Source of the DNA: Limnanthes douglasii subsp. nivea | Lineage: Eukaryota; Streptophyta; Magnoliopsida; Brassicales; Limnanthaceae | NCBI GenBank assembly: GCA_036936605.1 | Contig: JAUPFV010000002.1 | Span: 249,323,305-249,387,304, forward strand | Direction of reading: 5' to 3' | Length of the DNA stretch: 64,000 bases | In this document: piece after piece, positions 11,290-22,431 of the stretch | How positions within the stretch are numbered: position 1 is the first letter of the stretch | Layout of the letters: each line of letters begins with the position of its first letter | Notes under the pieces: generated by a model | Told to the model about the DNA's origin: nothing | The model's input: the letters and a program-made list of their open reading frames with translations, nothing else | Database searches by the model: none | Made by a program: the position numbers and the translations under genes

Positions 11290-12950
11290 TCAAGATTTTA
11301 GAATTTAGATCACCTCTTTGTCTAAAGAAACATTCTTCATAGCAACATTCTTCACAAAAATATTCTATACAGAAACATCAATAGACTTCTCATGGTTTGG
11401 TACATTCTCCATAGTGACATTAATAGGCTTCTTCTTGTTGTGAACCACATCTTGTATCATTTTTTTCTCCTAGATCACCTCTCTAGAAAAAGGATTTTAG
11501 TTTTCTATTTGATTATAAGGAGGGTCATGTACAACCATTTGTTGATCATGAGGTTGTTTCATATTAGTAGGATCATGTACCATTTCAGTTGTAGAACCCT
11601 CAATACATGTTTTTTTATTAGGCGGTTCTTCCACTTTTTCATTTGTTTTCTTTTTCCTTCCACATTGTTTATATATCTTTTGAGGTATTTTTTTCTACCG
11701 CTGTGTTAACTAGTCAACATAGATAGTTAAAGTGTCTTTCAAGTTCCACATTTTTTTTGATTTGTCTCTTTATTTACCTATCTCTATCTTTTTTTCTTTT
11801 TTTTTATACGTCCTTGTCTTTTTCAGTGAGTGGCCGTTTTAGTTTTCTAATCTTATTTTTAAGAGTAATTACATAATTCTATATCTGATCCACTATTGTT
11901 AAGTCAATAGTTTTCCTTGACACAACCTCAATTGTTGTGGGAATTTTCATGTTAATATTCTACAAAATAAATGAACGTTAATAAAAAAACTAGACTATAG
12001 AAATACAAAAAATGATAGATGCATGACGAGAATATGATGATAAATGTGAGGCTAGACAACAATGATAGATACGGGATAAGATAATGCATGCGAGGCCTGG
12101 AAATGATGATACATATGAGGTCAGACAATGATGATTTATGTGAGGCTAACAATGATAATAGATACAAAACCATGCAATGATAAGAGACCATTAAATGGTG
12201 ATAAATGTTGTAAGAAAAGGAAATAAGGATACATTTGAGGCAAAAAAATGATGATTCATACAAGCATATGTAATGATGATATATTTAAAATCGTGAAAAT
12301 GAAGATAAATTTAAAACCAAACAATCGTGATAGATACGAGGCTAGTCAATCATGATGGATGAGACCACGAGTGATAGATAAGAGATTCTTACTATTTATA
12401 CAGTAATCTCTTCAGTCGTCAGTTCTTTACTTCTAAATAACAGTTTATGTCAGTTACTTTCTTTGAATATTTATTCTTTACCAACTTTTTAAGTCTCTGT
12501 GAACTAGCAACAAGCTTTCTCGGTGCCAACTCTTTTTTTTTGTACATTACCAACTTTTGTTGTATATTCAGAAGATTATCTTGGTTGTGCAACATCATTG
12601 ATTCAATTTTCCTTTGATGTGCATTTTATTAGTCTGTGTGGTTCATTTTTTATTCCCACGGTCTAGGCCAATGAATGCATTTATTGTTTCATGTACATTA
12701 GTATAATTTCCATCACTCTTTTGTTGCATATCCCAGTTTTTACCTCCACCATCATCGTTAAGATGAACTCCTTATTTTTTTATCTATGGTAATATTTTAT
12801 TCTTTTTTTCCTCCACATGGACATCTTATTCTGTTTTCTTCTTTTTTGTCTTCCTCTACAACAACATATTCTTCTTGTTATTTTTTGTTCTCACTGTATG
12901 CCTCTTCTTTTTCATTTGTTAAGGCTAATTTTTCTTCCAAAACTTATAAA
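11290..12950 (-). pseudogene. decayed transposon accessory gene, linker-like segments
   Basis: Minus-strand translation of 11960-11290 gives VVSRKTIDLTIVDQI, EPPNKKTCIEGSTTEMVHDP and PTNMKQPHDQQMVVHDPP. That of 12950-12600 gives an acidic/basic linker (NEKEEAYSENKK, VVVEEDKKK) and MQQKSDGNYTNVHETINAFI. Such hydrophilic, low-complexity but clearly protein-like text fits the linker of a transposon accessory protein (between a DUF1985-like head and a catalytic tail). No catalytic motif was recognised. A GATAGATG block (11990-12375) splits the segments. Reading orientation agrees with 13386-13860. Confidence 0.35.
11990..12375 (+). repeat. GATAGATG repeat block
   Basis: Long run of about eleven diverged units, e.g. 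'aatgatagatacgggataag', 'atgatacatatgaggtcag', 'atgatggatgagacc'. Several units read 'gaggc' instead of 'gagac'. Confidence 0.55.
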
Positions 12951-12999
12951 TGTTTCATTTGTCAGGGACTTTTATAATACCCAAAATGATGTGGAGCGG

Positions 13000-13300
13000 T
13001 GTAATAAGTGATAAATGTGAGATAATGTATTACATGATAGATGTGGGAAATTGTAATACACGGTAGATGTAGGACATTGTAATACACGATAGAAGTTGAA
13101 CAAATAATACCTGAAAGATGTAAGATATGTAATACATGAAAAATACGGGACAGTATATAGATGATAGGTGCGGGAAATCATATAGTTGATAGATGCGGGA
13201 AACCATATAAATGATAGATGCAGGACATTGTAATATATGATAGATCTGAGACAGTATAATAGATGATAGTCTATGTATTACAAACAAAATAAATGCGATA
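13000..13300 (+). repeat. GATAGATG repeat block, fairly regular
   Basis: Nine or ten units of about 30 bp: 'gatagatgtgggaaattgt', 'aatacacgatagaagttg', 'atgataggtgcgggaaatc', 'gatagatgcaggacattgt'. Minus-strand frames at 12972-13287 are its translation. Confidence 0.6.
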
Positions 13301-13385
13301 CTATGGATTAAATATATGAAATATACATGTTTAACTGTGATCTCGTTTAGATTTTTTAATCAAATTCGATTTTTTTTTGTCTTCA

Positions 13386-13860
13386 AAACCAATAATTTGT
13401 AGCATTTTGGTATCTTGCATTCATTTGCTTCTCATTGACAAATAGTTGTTGACAAATAGTTGTGTGTCCCATGATGAATGGATGTATTTTTTAATGATGT
13501 TTTAGATATAATAAATTTACAATTTTTTAATAATATTTTATAAATAGACTAAAAATGCTAACCAGTATTAGAGTAACACATCCAATTACTTTATCCCGTT
13601 TTGTTTCATGATAAATTTTTACTAAATTCATTAGTTTCTCTTTGATTGCTCAATCCAATCATATTTATTTATTTATTTCCAGGTCTTCTACGTAATAAAT
13701 GATTGTAGAAGCTCAAAATTCAAAGATGTAGAGAAGAACAATGTGGAGCAAGCTAATATGATGAACAATATTACAATATTTTTTACCGCTTGATCTTCTG
13801 GTGTTCTAAATGCTTTGGTTATTGCATTTTATAAACATGTAATACCTTAGTTAATAAAAA
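13386..13860 (-). pseudogene. decayed transposon accessory gene, copy 2 of the segment at 1-440
   Basis: Nucleotide-level homologue of 1-440: shared text includes 'ggtatcttg', 'aaatagttgtgtgt', 'gatgtag.ga..aacaa.gt.gag.a.gctaa.atgatgaa'. Minus-strand translation gives FRTPEDQAVKNIVILFIILA then CSTLFFSTS, YDWIEQSKRN and KVIGCVTLIL with several frameshifts, parallel to IKDVMILFIMLAYSTLFFAT and KVVTRVALLL in copy 1. Conservation of protein-like text in both copies supports an ancestral coding exon. The family is the DUF1985/PMD kind by motif, tentative. Confidence 0.45.
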
Positions 13861-13861
13861 T

Positions 13862-14005
13862 ACATGATAGATTCGAGACAAAGGTAACATGCAAGGCCAT
13901 GAAAAGATCATCTATGAGAAGCCAAAAATACATGCGAGGCTAAGTAAAGATCATTCATGCAAGATCATCCAAAGATGATAGATGAGATACCATGCAATGA
14001 TGACC
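13862..14005 (+). repeat. GATAGATG repeat, short block
   Basis: 'catgatagattcgagac', 'catgcaaggccatg', 'catgcgaggctaag', 'catgcaagatcatc' and 'gatgatagatgagatacc', four to five units directly 5' (on the plus strand) of the 14040-14200 spacer. Confidence 0.45.
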
Positions 14006-14244
14006 CAGTAAAAGTATGTAACAAAATAAATAAATTACATACCTTTATCATTTTATTTTTAATTTGTTTATTTTGAATTTTCTTATCGTATCCTAAAAAA
14101 CGTTAGGTGAACATTTTTTATTTTATGTTCTTCATCGTATTAATAATCGTAAATAGGCCTAGTCTGAAAAAAACAAGATTTTTGCGACATTTTTCCTGTA
14201 ATATTTGTGAGATGAGTGTTAATTGAATAATATTAGACAATATA

Positions 14245-14485
14245 GATATTACATCATATGATAGATGCGAGATAGTATATCATGTGGTGAATGTGAGACT
14301 GTACACTACATGGTAGATGTGGTATATTACACAACATGGTATATGATGGACAATACACCATATGGTAGATGTGGGATAGTACACTACTTGGTATATGTGA
14401 GACAATATACTACTTGGTATATGCGAGACAATACACCATATCATAGATGCGAGACAAACACACTATATGATTAGATGATAGATAT
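14245..14485 (+). repeat. GATAGATG repeat, most regular block
   Basis: Seven or eight units of ~31-33 bp: 'catatggtagatgtgggata' + 'gtacactactt', alternating TAGATG and TATATG. The plus frame 14265-14474 is a translation of it. Confidence 0.65.
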
Positions 14486-14499
14486 TATTGTCTCGTATC

Positions 14500-14860
14500 T
14501 ACCAGATAATGAAAATTAAAATTAATGTGAAGCCAATAAAACATAAAAGATACAATGCCATGAAAAGATGATTCATGTGAGGCTTGGAGTAATGAGTGAC
14601 TACTTACAAGGGAGTAACGAGGGACTACTTACGGAGATAAAAAAAATGAAAGACTACTTATAAAGGAGTAACGTGTGTCTCGTGTCTCGCTTTGCACGAC
14701 ACGAGAAAACTACAAAACGGAAAACAAAACCCAACAACAACATGAAAAACTAATAACAAACTAAAACGATAGATGTGAGACAAGTGTTTATAAATAACGA
14801 TAGATGCGAGACAGTAGTATTTAACTATTGCAAAGCTAATAACCAACAATAGTACTGAAA
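14500..14860 (+). repeat. GATAGATG and 'gagtgactacttac' repeats
   Basis: Mixed repeat: three copies of 'gag(t/g)gactacttac' with 'ggagtaacg' (14590-14665), then two GATAGATGYGAGAC units (14768-14812). Confidence 0.45.
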
Positions 14861-17800
14861 AAACATGTAGTATGATTTTTAGTGTATCTTATGATCTGTA
14901 ATACTAACTAGGAATCAAAAAATTAAAAAAATGTGTAACTATTCATACTTTCAAACTTTGGTTCTATCAAAATTCTAAAATTGAACTGTAAATGAAGAAG
15001 ATGATGACCATAATTTGATTTCTGATTCTTTAAATAAAGACAGTGATCAGATCTTGATCGAGCTTGATTTCGTTACTTTTTGGATAGTAAAATCGATTAG
15101 TACATGACTTTAGAGCCGAAACCGATTGAGCTAGAGAGTGAGCTAAAAAGATAAAACAGTTAAGTGTTCGAAAAAATAATCAAACATAGTTTTTTTTGTT
15201 AGTTAAATGTTTAACCTTACTTTTATATCAAAAGTATTTTCGATAGATTGTAAACTGTAATAAATTTTTGGATTAGATACTAGATCGGAATTGACTTTTA
15301 AAAAAATTGATTTTTTTAGTCTTAAATTGTTCAAGTTCAAATCATTAAAAACTATAACCCAACCTAACTAGAATTGTAATGAATCGAGTTCAGACTGACA
15401 TATTTAGATTTTCTTTTTAAACTGAGTTAGGTTTGATCCGTTCCGATCAAATATTTTTAAATTCGAATATACTTTGTTTGAAAACGAAACGTCCACCAAT
15501 CCGTGTTATTTATTTTAGTGTAATTGGATCGACTAGTCGACCAATTTAATCATGATATATTATCAAACAAGTCGTAGAGTGCGGAGTGCATGCTTGTTAG
15601 ATTATATCACGATTGTTGCAAGTCAACAGAATTTCGAAATTGAAAATTTGACCGTTTTATTCAAATTTTAAATTTTGGCCGTTTTATTACAAAACCAGTT
15701 AAGATACCCTAACTGCCCTAACTTCCAAAATGTTTTTGGTTGGTCGAAATTATAAATATGGGTTCTGTTAAAAAGAAGATCATATTATTTTCATCCTCTC
15801 TGTTCAAAGTATATATCTGATTTTATCCAATTGAAATTTTTAGAGAACCCAAAAATTTTTAGAGAACCCAGTAATTATATTCAAGTGTTCGGCGATCAAA
15901 CATTTTTTACCATCCTATATTTGTAAGTTCTCGGTTTTGCTATTATCTATTTACTAAGAATGCCATCCTCGCAGTCGCACATGTGCATGTTTCGGAAATA
16001 TTTTCGTATCTGGCAAAACTTCTATACAAATATGAACCTATTGAGCAGTATCAAATGATCCTACTTTAGTCTTTGCACGGTTATGTTACTCATGTATCGA
16101 AACTGCAGTGTACCATGGCATGCCAAATTCATTTTTGGTCTCCCATTTCAGGAGTGAGGCCTTTTTCATAAAGACCGCACTTGGTGGTTTCCCTCTGCTT
16201 GTGTTGAAGAAATCTACTACTTCAAGTGAGCTCAACATCATCAATATTGATGACCTCAATCTCTTGATGATACGATGGTTCGGGTTGCTGCATTTTGAAC
16301 ATGAGATTAATGGTATATACGATATTTACTTCAACCTCTAGCTTCTTTTTTTCTCGATATTTATTTTTCTTTTCCACTTGTAAATATTTAGTTTGGAATT
16401 CCCTTATTGACCACAAATGACTATGATGAAATAGAAGGTATTCATCCAACATATCGGTTAAATTTATACATTGGTAAAGATCACCAAGCTGAGATCATCT
16501 TGTGAATGTAAGATAGAGAACAATCTGACCATAACTTATCTTTCTGCCAACCTGACCAAAATTGAGGTTACCAACAAAATTTGTTATTTTGGAACTGCAC
16601 ATGATAATCGTACAAACTCGAATCTGATAACTTTTAATCAAAATCGAAACAAATTAAATAACTCTCAAGATAAATTACAACAGAGATGATCTTATGATCT
16701 CTGATGATTTATTAACATAACCTTCTCTTATTAAGCCTCTTGCTCCATAGTGATCCAAAGACTAATTTTATATCCCCAAGGCCTCGACAATTATAAGATG
16801 GAAGATGAAAGAAGCCTCATTTTGATGCGATAACCTAGTCGCCGCAACAACTATAAAATGAAAGAGGAAATAAGCTAAGGTAACTTTTACTGTTATCTTG
16901 GGAGTTGTTTGACAATCTCATTAACTTGTTCTTTCCGTAGGGTACCAACCCACTATTTTATGTATTTATTATTAATAAGCATACAAAAATAGCAAGATCG
17001 ATCCTATCCCAATGGAAAATCAGAGGTAGGAACCCAGAGGTCTAGTTCAAACCTCAATTGAGGTTTGAACTCTGGTGTTATTTCATTTTTGGACAATAAC
17101 CAGGACATCATAAGGATCAAATCCTGGCTACACCACTGTATAGGGTAGGATAATTATCGGAATCGAGTTTATATGAATATTATGTCCGGCTGAAAATTGA
17201 AAAGTTTGCTAGTAACTCAAATTTTGATCAAATGAGGAAAAGAATTAGTCTATGGTCAGCTTAAATTAGTGAAAGAATTAGTCTTTGCGAAACTTGCTAC
17301 CGCTCTTACATTGGCAACCTGACTATCGAATATGAGAGAGCTCAAAAACAGTTTGTTCATCTTTTACAATATGCAAATTCAGTTTTTTTGGTGGGATACT
17401 TTTCATTTGATCATAGCCATTTACAATCAAAGGAGTGGAAAATGAATAGGAAGTAAGAGAAACGCATAGAAATCACATATGCTATTAGAGAAGAACACGA
17501 AGATGACTCACAACATGAAGAAAAGCATCAACCTCATCACATGAGACATTGGCATTTCTGAAAAGCCATTAGTGCATGGAATTGTAGTAGATGACTAATT
17601 AAAATCACAGCCAACTTACCAGAACAACAAAAAGAGCATGAAACTGAAGTAGACACCAATGTTGACACTAAAGTGGTCTTAGAAGAGCAGCAGAAGATCG
17701 TGGTTGAGGTGATTATTGAAAGAGAACCCATTGATCCAGGATCTCCACTATTGAGATTCGTGAAAACTAAGAGAAGAAAATGCCATTCAAGCAAAGACAA

Positions 17801-18690
17801 TAAAGAGATTCCAAGTTTCCTTTGGTTGCTTGCAACACGATTCCTTCAGCCTGCAAGTCCCTATATTCTCTCCTCCCCCTGCCTTACCTGCATTACACAC
17901 TTCAAAATCAATTGTTTGTATGTAGGTCAGTCACATAAAAGAGCCATAGTTACGACTCGCCTCAGCAAAGGGATTGTGTCCCCTTGATAACTTCTTGGAT
18001 TGCATCCTCGCGGTATATCTTTGCTACTCATTACTCATTCCGCCCGGTCTGGGTCTCTTTTACCGAACTCGAGAATAGCAGGTCAACTGATGGGTTTAGT
18101 TCTTATTCCGGTTAAGATATTTCTTTGACTAAAGCTTTTTTCTATTTTAACCGAAGGGTTCATCTCTTCTCGTTTCTATTTGGCCGATATAAAGAACATA
18201 TCTTGCCCCGAATTTACTGCTTTACTATTTTTAAGAAAAAAAGCTTAGCTCTTGTAGTTCTTTTAAATTACTTATTTATGGTGGAATTTCACTCGGGAAC
18301 AAATAATAATTGACCTCGCATCTTTTTGCTGGGATATTGTTACGAAACTTAGGGGATTTATGATGTCATGAGCATGATATTTTCACCAATACAATTATAA
18401 AGCTGCAAATTGCAAACTAAATACTTGTTTAAAAGCAATGTATTTGCAAATTACAATCCTATTAAAAAATAAAAAGGCTAACGTGTTTTGTTTCGGAGGG
18501 AAAACCCTTTAATAGCTTCGGCCTCGCACCTATATTATTAAAATTTAGACGGGATAAAAATTAGAACCGTAATGTATTTTTTTTCTTTATAAAAAAGATA
18601 ACATTTATAAATAAATTTAAACTTGCGGATTGGTTGTTCTATTGTCGTAATGTTTGACTTTGTTCGTTCAATTAAGAAATTTATTATTGT
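14861..18690. other. mostly unassigned intergenic DNA with decayed fragments
   Basis: No gene is recognised. A TATA-like 'ttataaatatggg' lies at about 15750 but no convincing frame follows. Frames at 16108-16341 and 17673-17987 have no recognised domain. The latter begins with an acidic stretch (EEQQKIVVEVIIEREP) that could be a gag or linker remnant. 17930-18320 has a less AT-rich texture than its surroundings and might be organellar or TE-derived, but I cannot name it. A perfect 28 bp palindrome is listed separately. Confidence 0.3.
17044..17071. repeat. perfect 28 bp palindrome
   Basis: Arms AGTTCAAACCTCAA and TTGAGGTTTGAACT with no spacer. It lies in non-coding DNA with no matching element ends nearby. 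Confidence 0.9.
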
Positions 18691-18699
18691 ATTTCGTCA

Positions 18700-19545
18700 T
18701 TTCTTGACATAACATATTTTATACATTTTGGGTCATGAACGATTGGCACAATGATGCTAGGTTTCGATCATATGTTTATAAATTGTGTTTGCTTCGCCAA
18801 AAAAGTTATAAAATTCTATAAATCGCTCCGGTCGCGACATCGGTCATCAATATTTTTACCATGCGAATGACGTTCTTGTTTATATGTCATCTACATAGCA
18901 AGTTTATTGTATCCAAAAATATGTCTTCAATAGCTAGCATCAACGCTAACCCCGATCCGTCAAAATGACATTTGGAAACGCACACATATTATTCGCCATC
19001 AAAATCTTGTATAATACCTAAAGATCACCTATAGCTGTTTGTCTTCTGCACACCCCAAAACACATAACTAACACTTAATATAAGTGATTTTGAAGTTAAT
19101 CCAAAAATTACGAGCGATGAAATTTTATATATTGTTGTTTTGTACGTACAATCCATGATAAAGACATGTGGGAATATACCAAACAAGTCAATACTTGTCA
19201 GATGTGTGAATTAGAAATTGGTGACCACGTCTGATTTATCACTTACCTGATGTCACACATAGTATATATGTTTCTTCAATTTCGTCAACAATATTGCTTT
19301 TGAGATTGACCACCATGATCAGCGTCACGATGTTTTTTATAACAATTGTATATCGTAAGCATATTGTAAATATTTTTCAAATTTTACCTCTTCAAACCAA
19401 CGTATATTTCCATAGGACGCGAGCCAAGTAAGTACGGGCTTACTTCTCTTCAACCAGTTTGAGTTTACAAGCTTGCGAATTACCGTCATACCGGATATTT
19501 TTTTTTGTAATTGTGTTTTTCGTTTCCAACGGTCAACTACCATTG
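18700..19545 (-). pseudogene. second MULE transposase relic (FAR1/MULE type)
   Basis: The minus strand reads, from about 19540 leftwards, TWLASYGNIRWFEEVKFEKY (upstream part), then about 19190-19090 FPHVFIMDCTYKTTIYKISS and SLMLV.CFGVQKT, then about 18985-18940 FPNVILTDR. This matches the MULE transposase core 'FP.VL.MDCTYKT.YRMPL..IVG.TS' followed by 'VIVTDRELALM'. It is riddled with stops. It belongs to the same broad type as the MULE at 55.4-58.6 kb, whose equivalent is FPRLLIMDNTYKFIRYGMPF. No terminal repeats found. Confidence 0.6.
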
Positions 19546-20410
19546 TTAAGCTAATACATCAACCGTATGTCCTCTTAAATAGAATGTGCAATTTTATTTT
19601 TGTACATTTTCTTTTCTTCAAGTATATGGTTTAACTTTCAATACATGAATATCGTACTTCTCGCATTGGTAAACTATTCTAGGGATTCTTCCCATCTATC
19701 ATATTCGTATAGGGTAAAATTGATCATGAACCCTTTTTTCTCCCTTCCGGAAAATCCATTCATCCAATTCGACTGTAGTAAAAAATTTATAAGTTGTAAA
19801 AATATCTTTGTAATCATGTATCATTAGTGATGGTTGCCGAAGTTTACAACGATTGAGAATAATCTAAATAAAGATAATGATGAATAAATCGCACCCAATT
19901 ATAGACAAATAGTGCCTAAATCGGACATATTCGCAGACAATAGTACAATATATCGCATACATGGTTGCGATGAACAAACCACTATGTCGCATGGATACTA
20001 CGTGTGATTTTCTACCCATACTCGCTCGTTGCTGTGATTCTACTACATATCATCGCGTATGGCGCGCGATTTAACATTAAACGACAACAAAAATAAAAAT
20101 TACCTCCATTGCAATGACTTTCTCTTCATTCATAAAATCTTCTAACGTGCAACCTAATTCTTGGTCTTCCATGGTTTTTAATATTGAGATTGATTTAATT
20201 AGATAGTTTTTTAGTTTAGATTAGATATTTATATTACAAAAAAATTTAAGCTGAGTGACATTATTGTAAATAGTTTGATAAATTTAAAATATTTTAAATT
20301 TAAATTAAAAGGAAAATGAAAATGAATATAATATGAATATGAATATGAATATGAATGTCCAACAAATAGATATGGCAGAAATCTAACACAGATCAATTGA
20401 AAAATCTAAA
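19546..20410. other. no gene recognised; (GAATAT)n microsatellite
   Basis: AT-rich DNA with a short GAATAT microsatellite at about 20328-20358. The plus frame at 19600-19827 lacks any recognisable domain and is probably part of the MULE relic's 5' side. Confidence 0.4.
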
Positions 20411-20420
20411 ACATCCGCAA

Positions 20421-21774
20421 GGCTAAAGAGCACTCGTAGTCCCCCATATTTACCATTTGTATCAACTTGGTCCCCTTCCTTCAAACATGCATAGAACTCA
20501 TCGCCATCCTATTTTTAATTTGCATTTTTAGTCCCCACACATGTGAAGCCTGAGAGTTTGACATGTGGCATCAGTTTTTGTTGCAAGAATAGTCCTCCAA
20601 TCTGTTTTTCCATTTCAAGTAAACTGCCATGTGAGCTGTCATGTCACATTTACCATTTACCTAAAATAACTTACCATTTACCCACTAACTTAATAAACGG
20701 ACCGGGTCGAACCCTAATTTAATTAACCCAACCCGAAACCCAATATAACCTAGCCCAGCCCACTACAATATAACCCAACCCGACCCGTTTACACTTACCC
20801 AAATCAGACCCCAATTATCCCAATTACCCCAATTTACACCAACCCTAATTTCAGCCGTTCTTTCGATTTTTACCCACTAACTATTCTTCCGATTTTTTAC
20901 AGTTGCAGCCGTTCTATTCGATCGCTTGCCTGAGCGGTTATAATCACACGGTTTTTGCTACTACTACGTCTAGGGTAGTTAAGTATCTGTCGACGACGTG
21001 CCTATTGGTGAAAAACGTTGGAGTTCCGGTTGAATGGCCGTTGTACGATCAGATTTCATCGTTGGATCTAAGTGAAAACTTATTGTTGAAGTGGAAAGAT
21101 CCGGATTGTAGAAAGTGTGAGTACCGTGGTGGCATTTGCGACTCTAAAAGCCTTAACCACTAAGAAAATTATAAGGGGTTGAAGTTTTCAACATACATTT
21201 CAATCTAATAATGCATTACCTGGTTATCCGTAAACACTCTAAAAGCATAAATTTTAGTATCTGGGGCAAAACCAAGACATTCTGAATTTTCACCTTATAA
21301 CAGTTAGTGGTTAAAAATCGGAAGAACGGCTGAAATTAGGGTAATTGGGGTCTGATTTGGGTAAGTGTAAACGGGTCGGGTTGGGTTATATTGTAGTGGG
21401 TTGTGCTATGTTATATTGGGTTTCGGGTTTGGTTAATTAAATTACGGTTCGACCTGGTCCGTTTATTAAGTTAGTGGGTAAATGGTAAGTTTTTTTAGGT
21501 AAATGGTAAAATTTGAAGGTAAATGGTAAATGTGATATGGCAACTGACATATCACATTTACTTGGAATGCTAAGGGCCATTTTTGGAAAAAAAAATTGGA
21601 GGACCATTCTTACAACAAAAACTGATGCCACGTGTCAAGCTCTCAGGCTTCACATGGGAGGAGGGACTAAAAATACAAATTAAAAAAAGATAGGAATGAG
21701 TTCTATGCATAGTTGAAAGAAAAGGACCAAATTGATACAAGTGGTAAACATGAAGACTACTTCTCCTTTTTAAC
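20421..21774 (+). mobile_element. Pack-MULE-like long inverted-repeat element with captured receptor fragment
   Basis: Two long inverted arms (about 20421-20895 and 21305-21774) pair over ~450 bp. For example 'accatttgtatcaacttggt' (left) is answered by 'accaaattgatacaagtggt' (right), and 'aacccaacccgacccgttta' by 'taaacgggtcgggttgggtt'. The 10 bp direct repeat ACATCCGCAA flanks it (20411-20420 and 21775-21784), in the size range of MULE target duplications. No transposase is present. The ~410 bp between the arms holds a host-gene fragment (next entry). The right arm carries small indels. The same decamer recurs at 22083-22092, so the target-duplication reading should be treated with some care. 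Confidence 0.75.
20895..21165 (+). pseudogene. captured fragment of an Lr10/LRK10L-type receptor ectodomain
   Basis: Lies between the arms of the inverted-repeat element. The frame 20903-21163 encodes NHTVFATTTSRVVKYLSTTC, then VGVPVEWPLYDQISSLDLSE, WKDPDCRKCEYRGGICDSKS and a stop. The pattern 'VPV.WP.........DL...L.L.W..P.C..CE..GG.C..KS' is that of the cysteine-rich extracellular region (GUB_WAK/WAK-associated) of Lr10-like receptor kinases and related RING proteins in plants. Only ~80 residues are present, without signal peptide, transmembrane segment or kinase. In the plant, the parental protein would sit in the plasma membrane. Whether this copy is transcribed is unknown. Assignment is from remembered family patterns. 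Confidence 0.6.
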
Positions 21775-21784
21775 ACATCCGCAA

Positions 21785-22431
21785 CTATCCTAACTATTAG
21801 CATCCCCAACAGTCTCTTTATATTTTAGATAAATATGGAGAGGATTTTACTACTTTATAATGTTAGATTATCACTTTTTACAAACTAATATTATGGTAGT
21901 TATTTTATTTGTTAGATAATGTGAGAAAAACAAAGAAAATTATAAAGAGTCGATAAGCGCCTCGGTAAATATAAAGAGCGAAAATAAAGTAATTAAATAT
22001 AGTTATCGGCTTAAACTATCTTTTGGAAACTTTTTGATAATAAATAATAGCTAAATTTACTATTAACGGTTTCATCCATCAAAACATCCGCAACTACCTA
22101 ACTATTATTAACCCATCAAAATTAATCTACTTTAACTTTTTTAGTTCTACATAATAATAAAATAAAAGAATTGCGAGATAAAATATATAATTTTAGTCAC
22201 GCTGAATAAGTTTTCGTTTTCCTTATCATAACAATAAGAATGACAATAGTGAGGGGACTAAACAAAAAGGTGTGAAAATATTCTATCTTGATAATCGACC
22301 AAAATCATTTTAAATTTGGTGAGAGGAAGAGCAATTCGCTTGGGGTTAGCTGCACTGCACTCTTTGTTTATTGCCTTTCGCTCTTTCATAGTTGAAATAA
22401 CTTTGTCGGAGACCCAGAGGACCGACGAACC
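21785..22431. other. cytochrome b5 upstream region
   Basis: AT-rich spacer. A second copy of 'acatccgcaactacctaact' at 22083 repeats the flank at 21775, suggesting an old small insertion of ~300 bp between them. No TATA box could be fixed with confidence. The transcript start is probably within about 22250-22430, where base composition becomes gene-like. Confidence 0.35.

Noticed and set aside
14245..14485. CRISPR-like array (regular ~32 bp units)
   Set aside because: Units diverge along their length, no constant repeat/variable spacer pattern, and the DNA is plant nuclear.
15740..16345. Small gene behind a TATA-like box
   Set aside because: TATA at ~15750, but frames downstream (15961 and 16108 starts) have no domain, no splice structure that extends them and no similarity I recognise.
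17930..18320. Organellar DNA insertion
   Set aside because: Texture is less AT-rich than around it, but no chloroplast or mitochondrial gene could be recognised.
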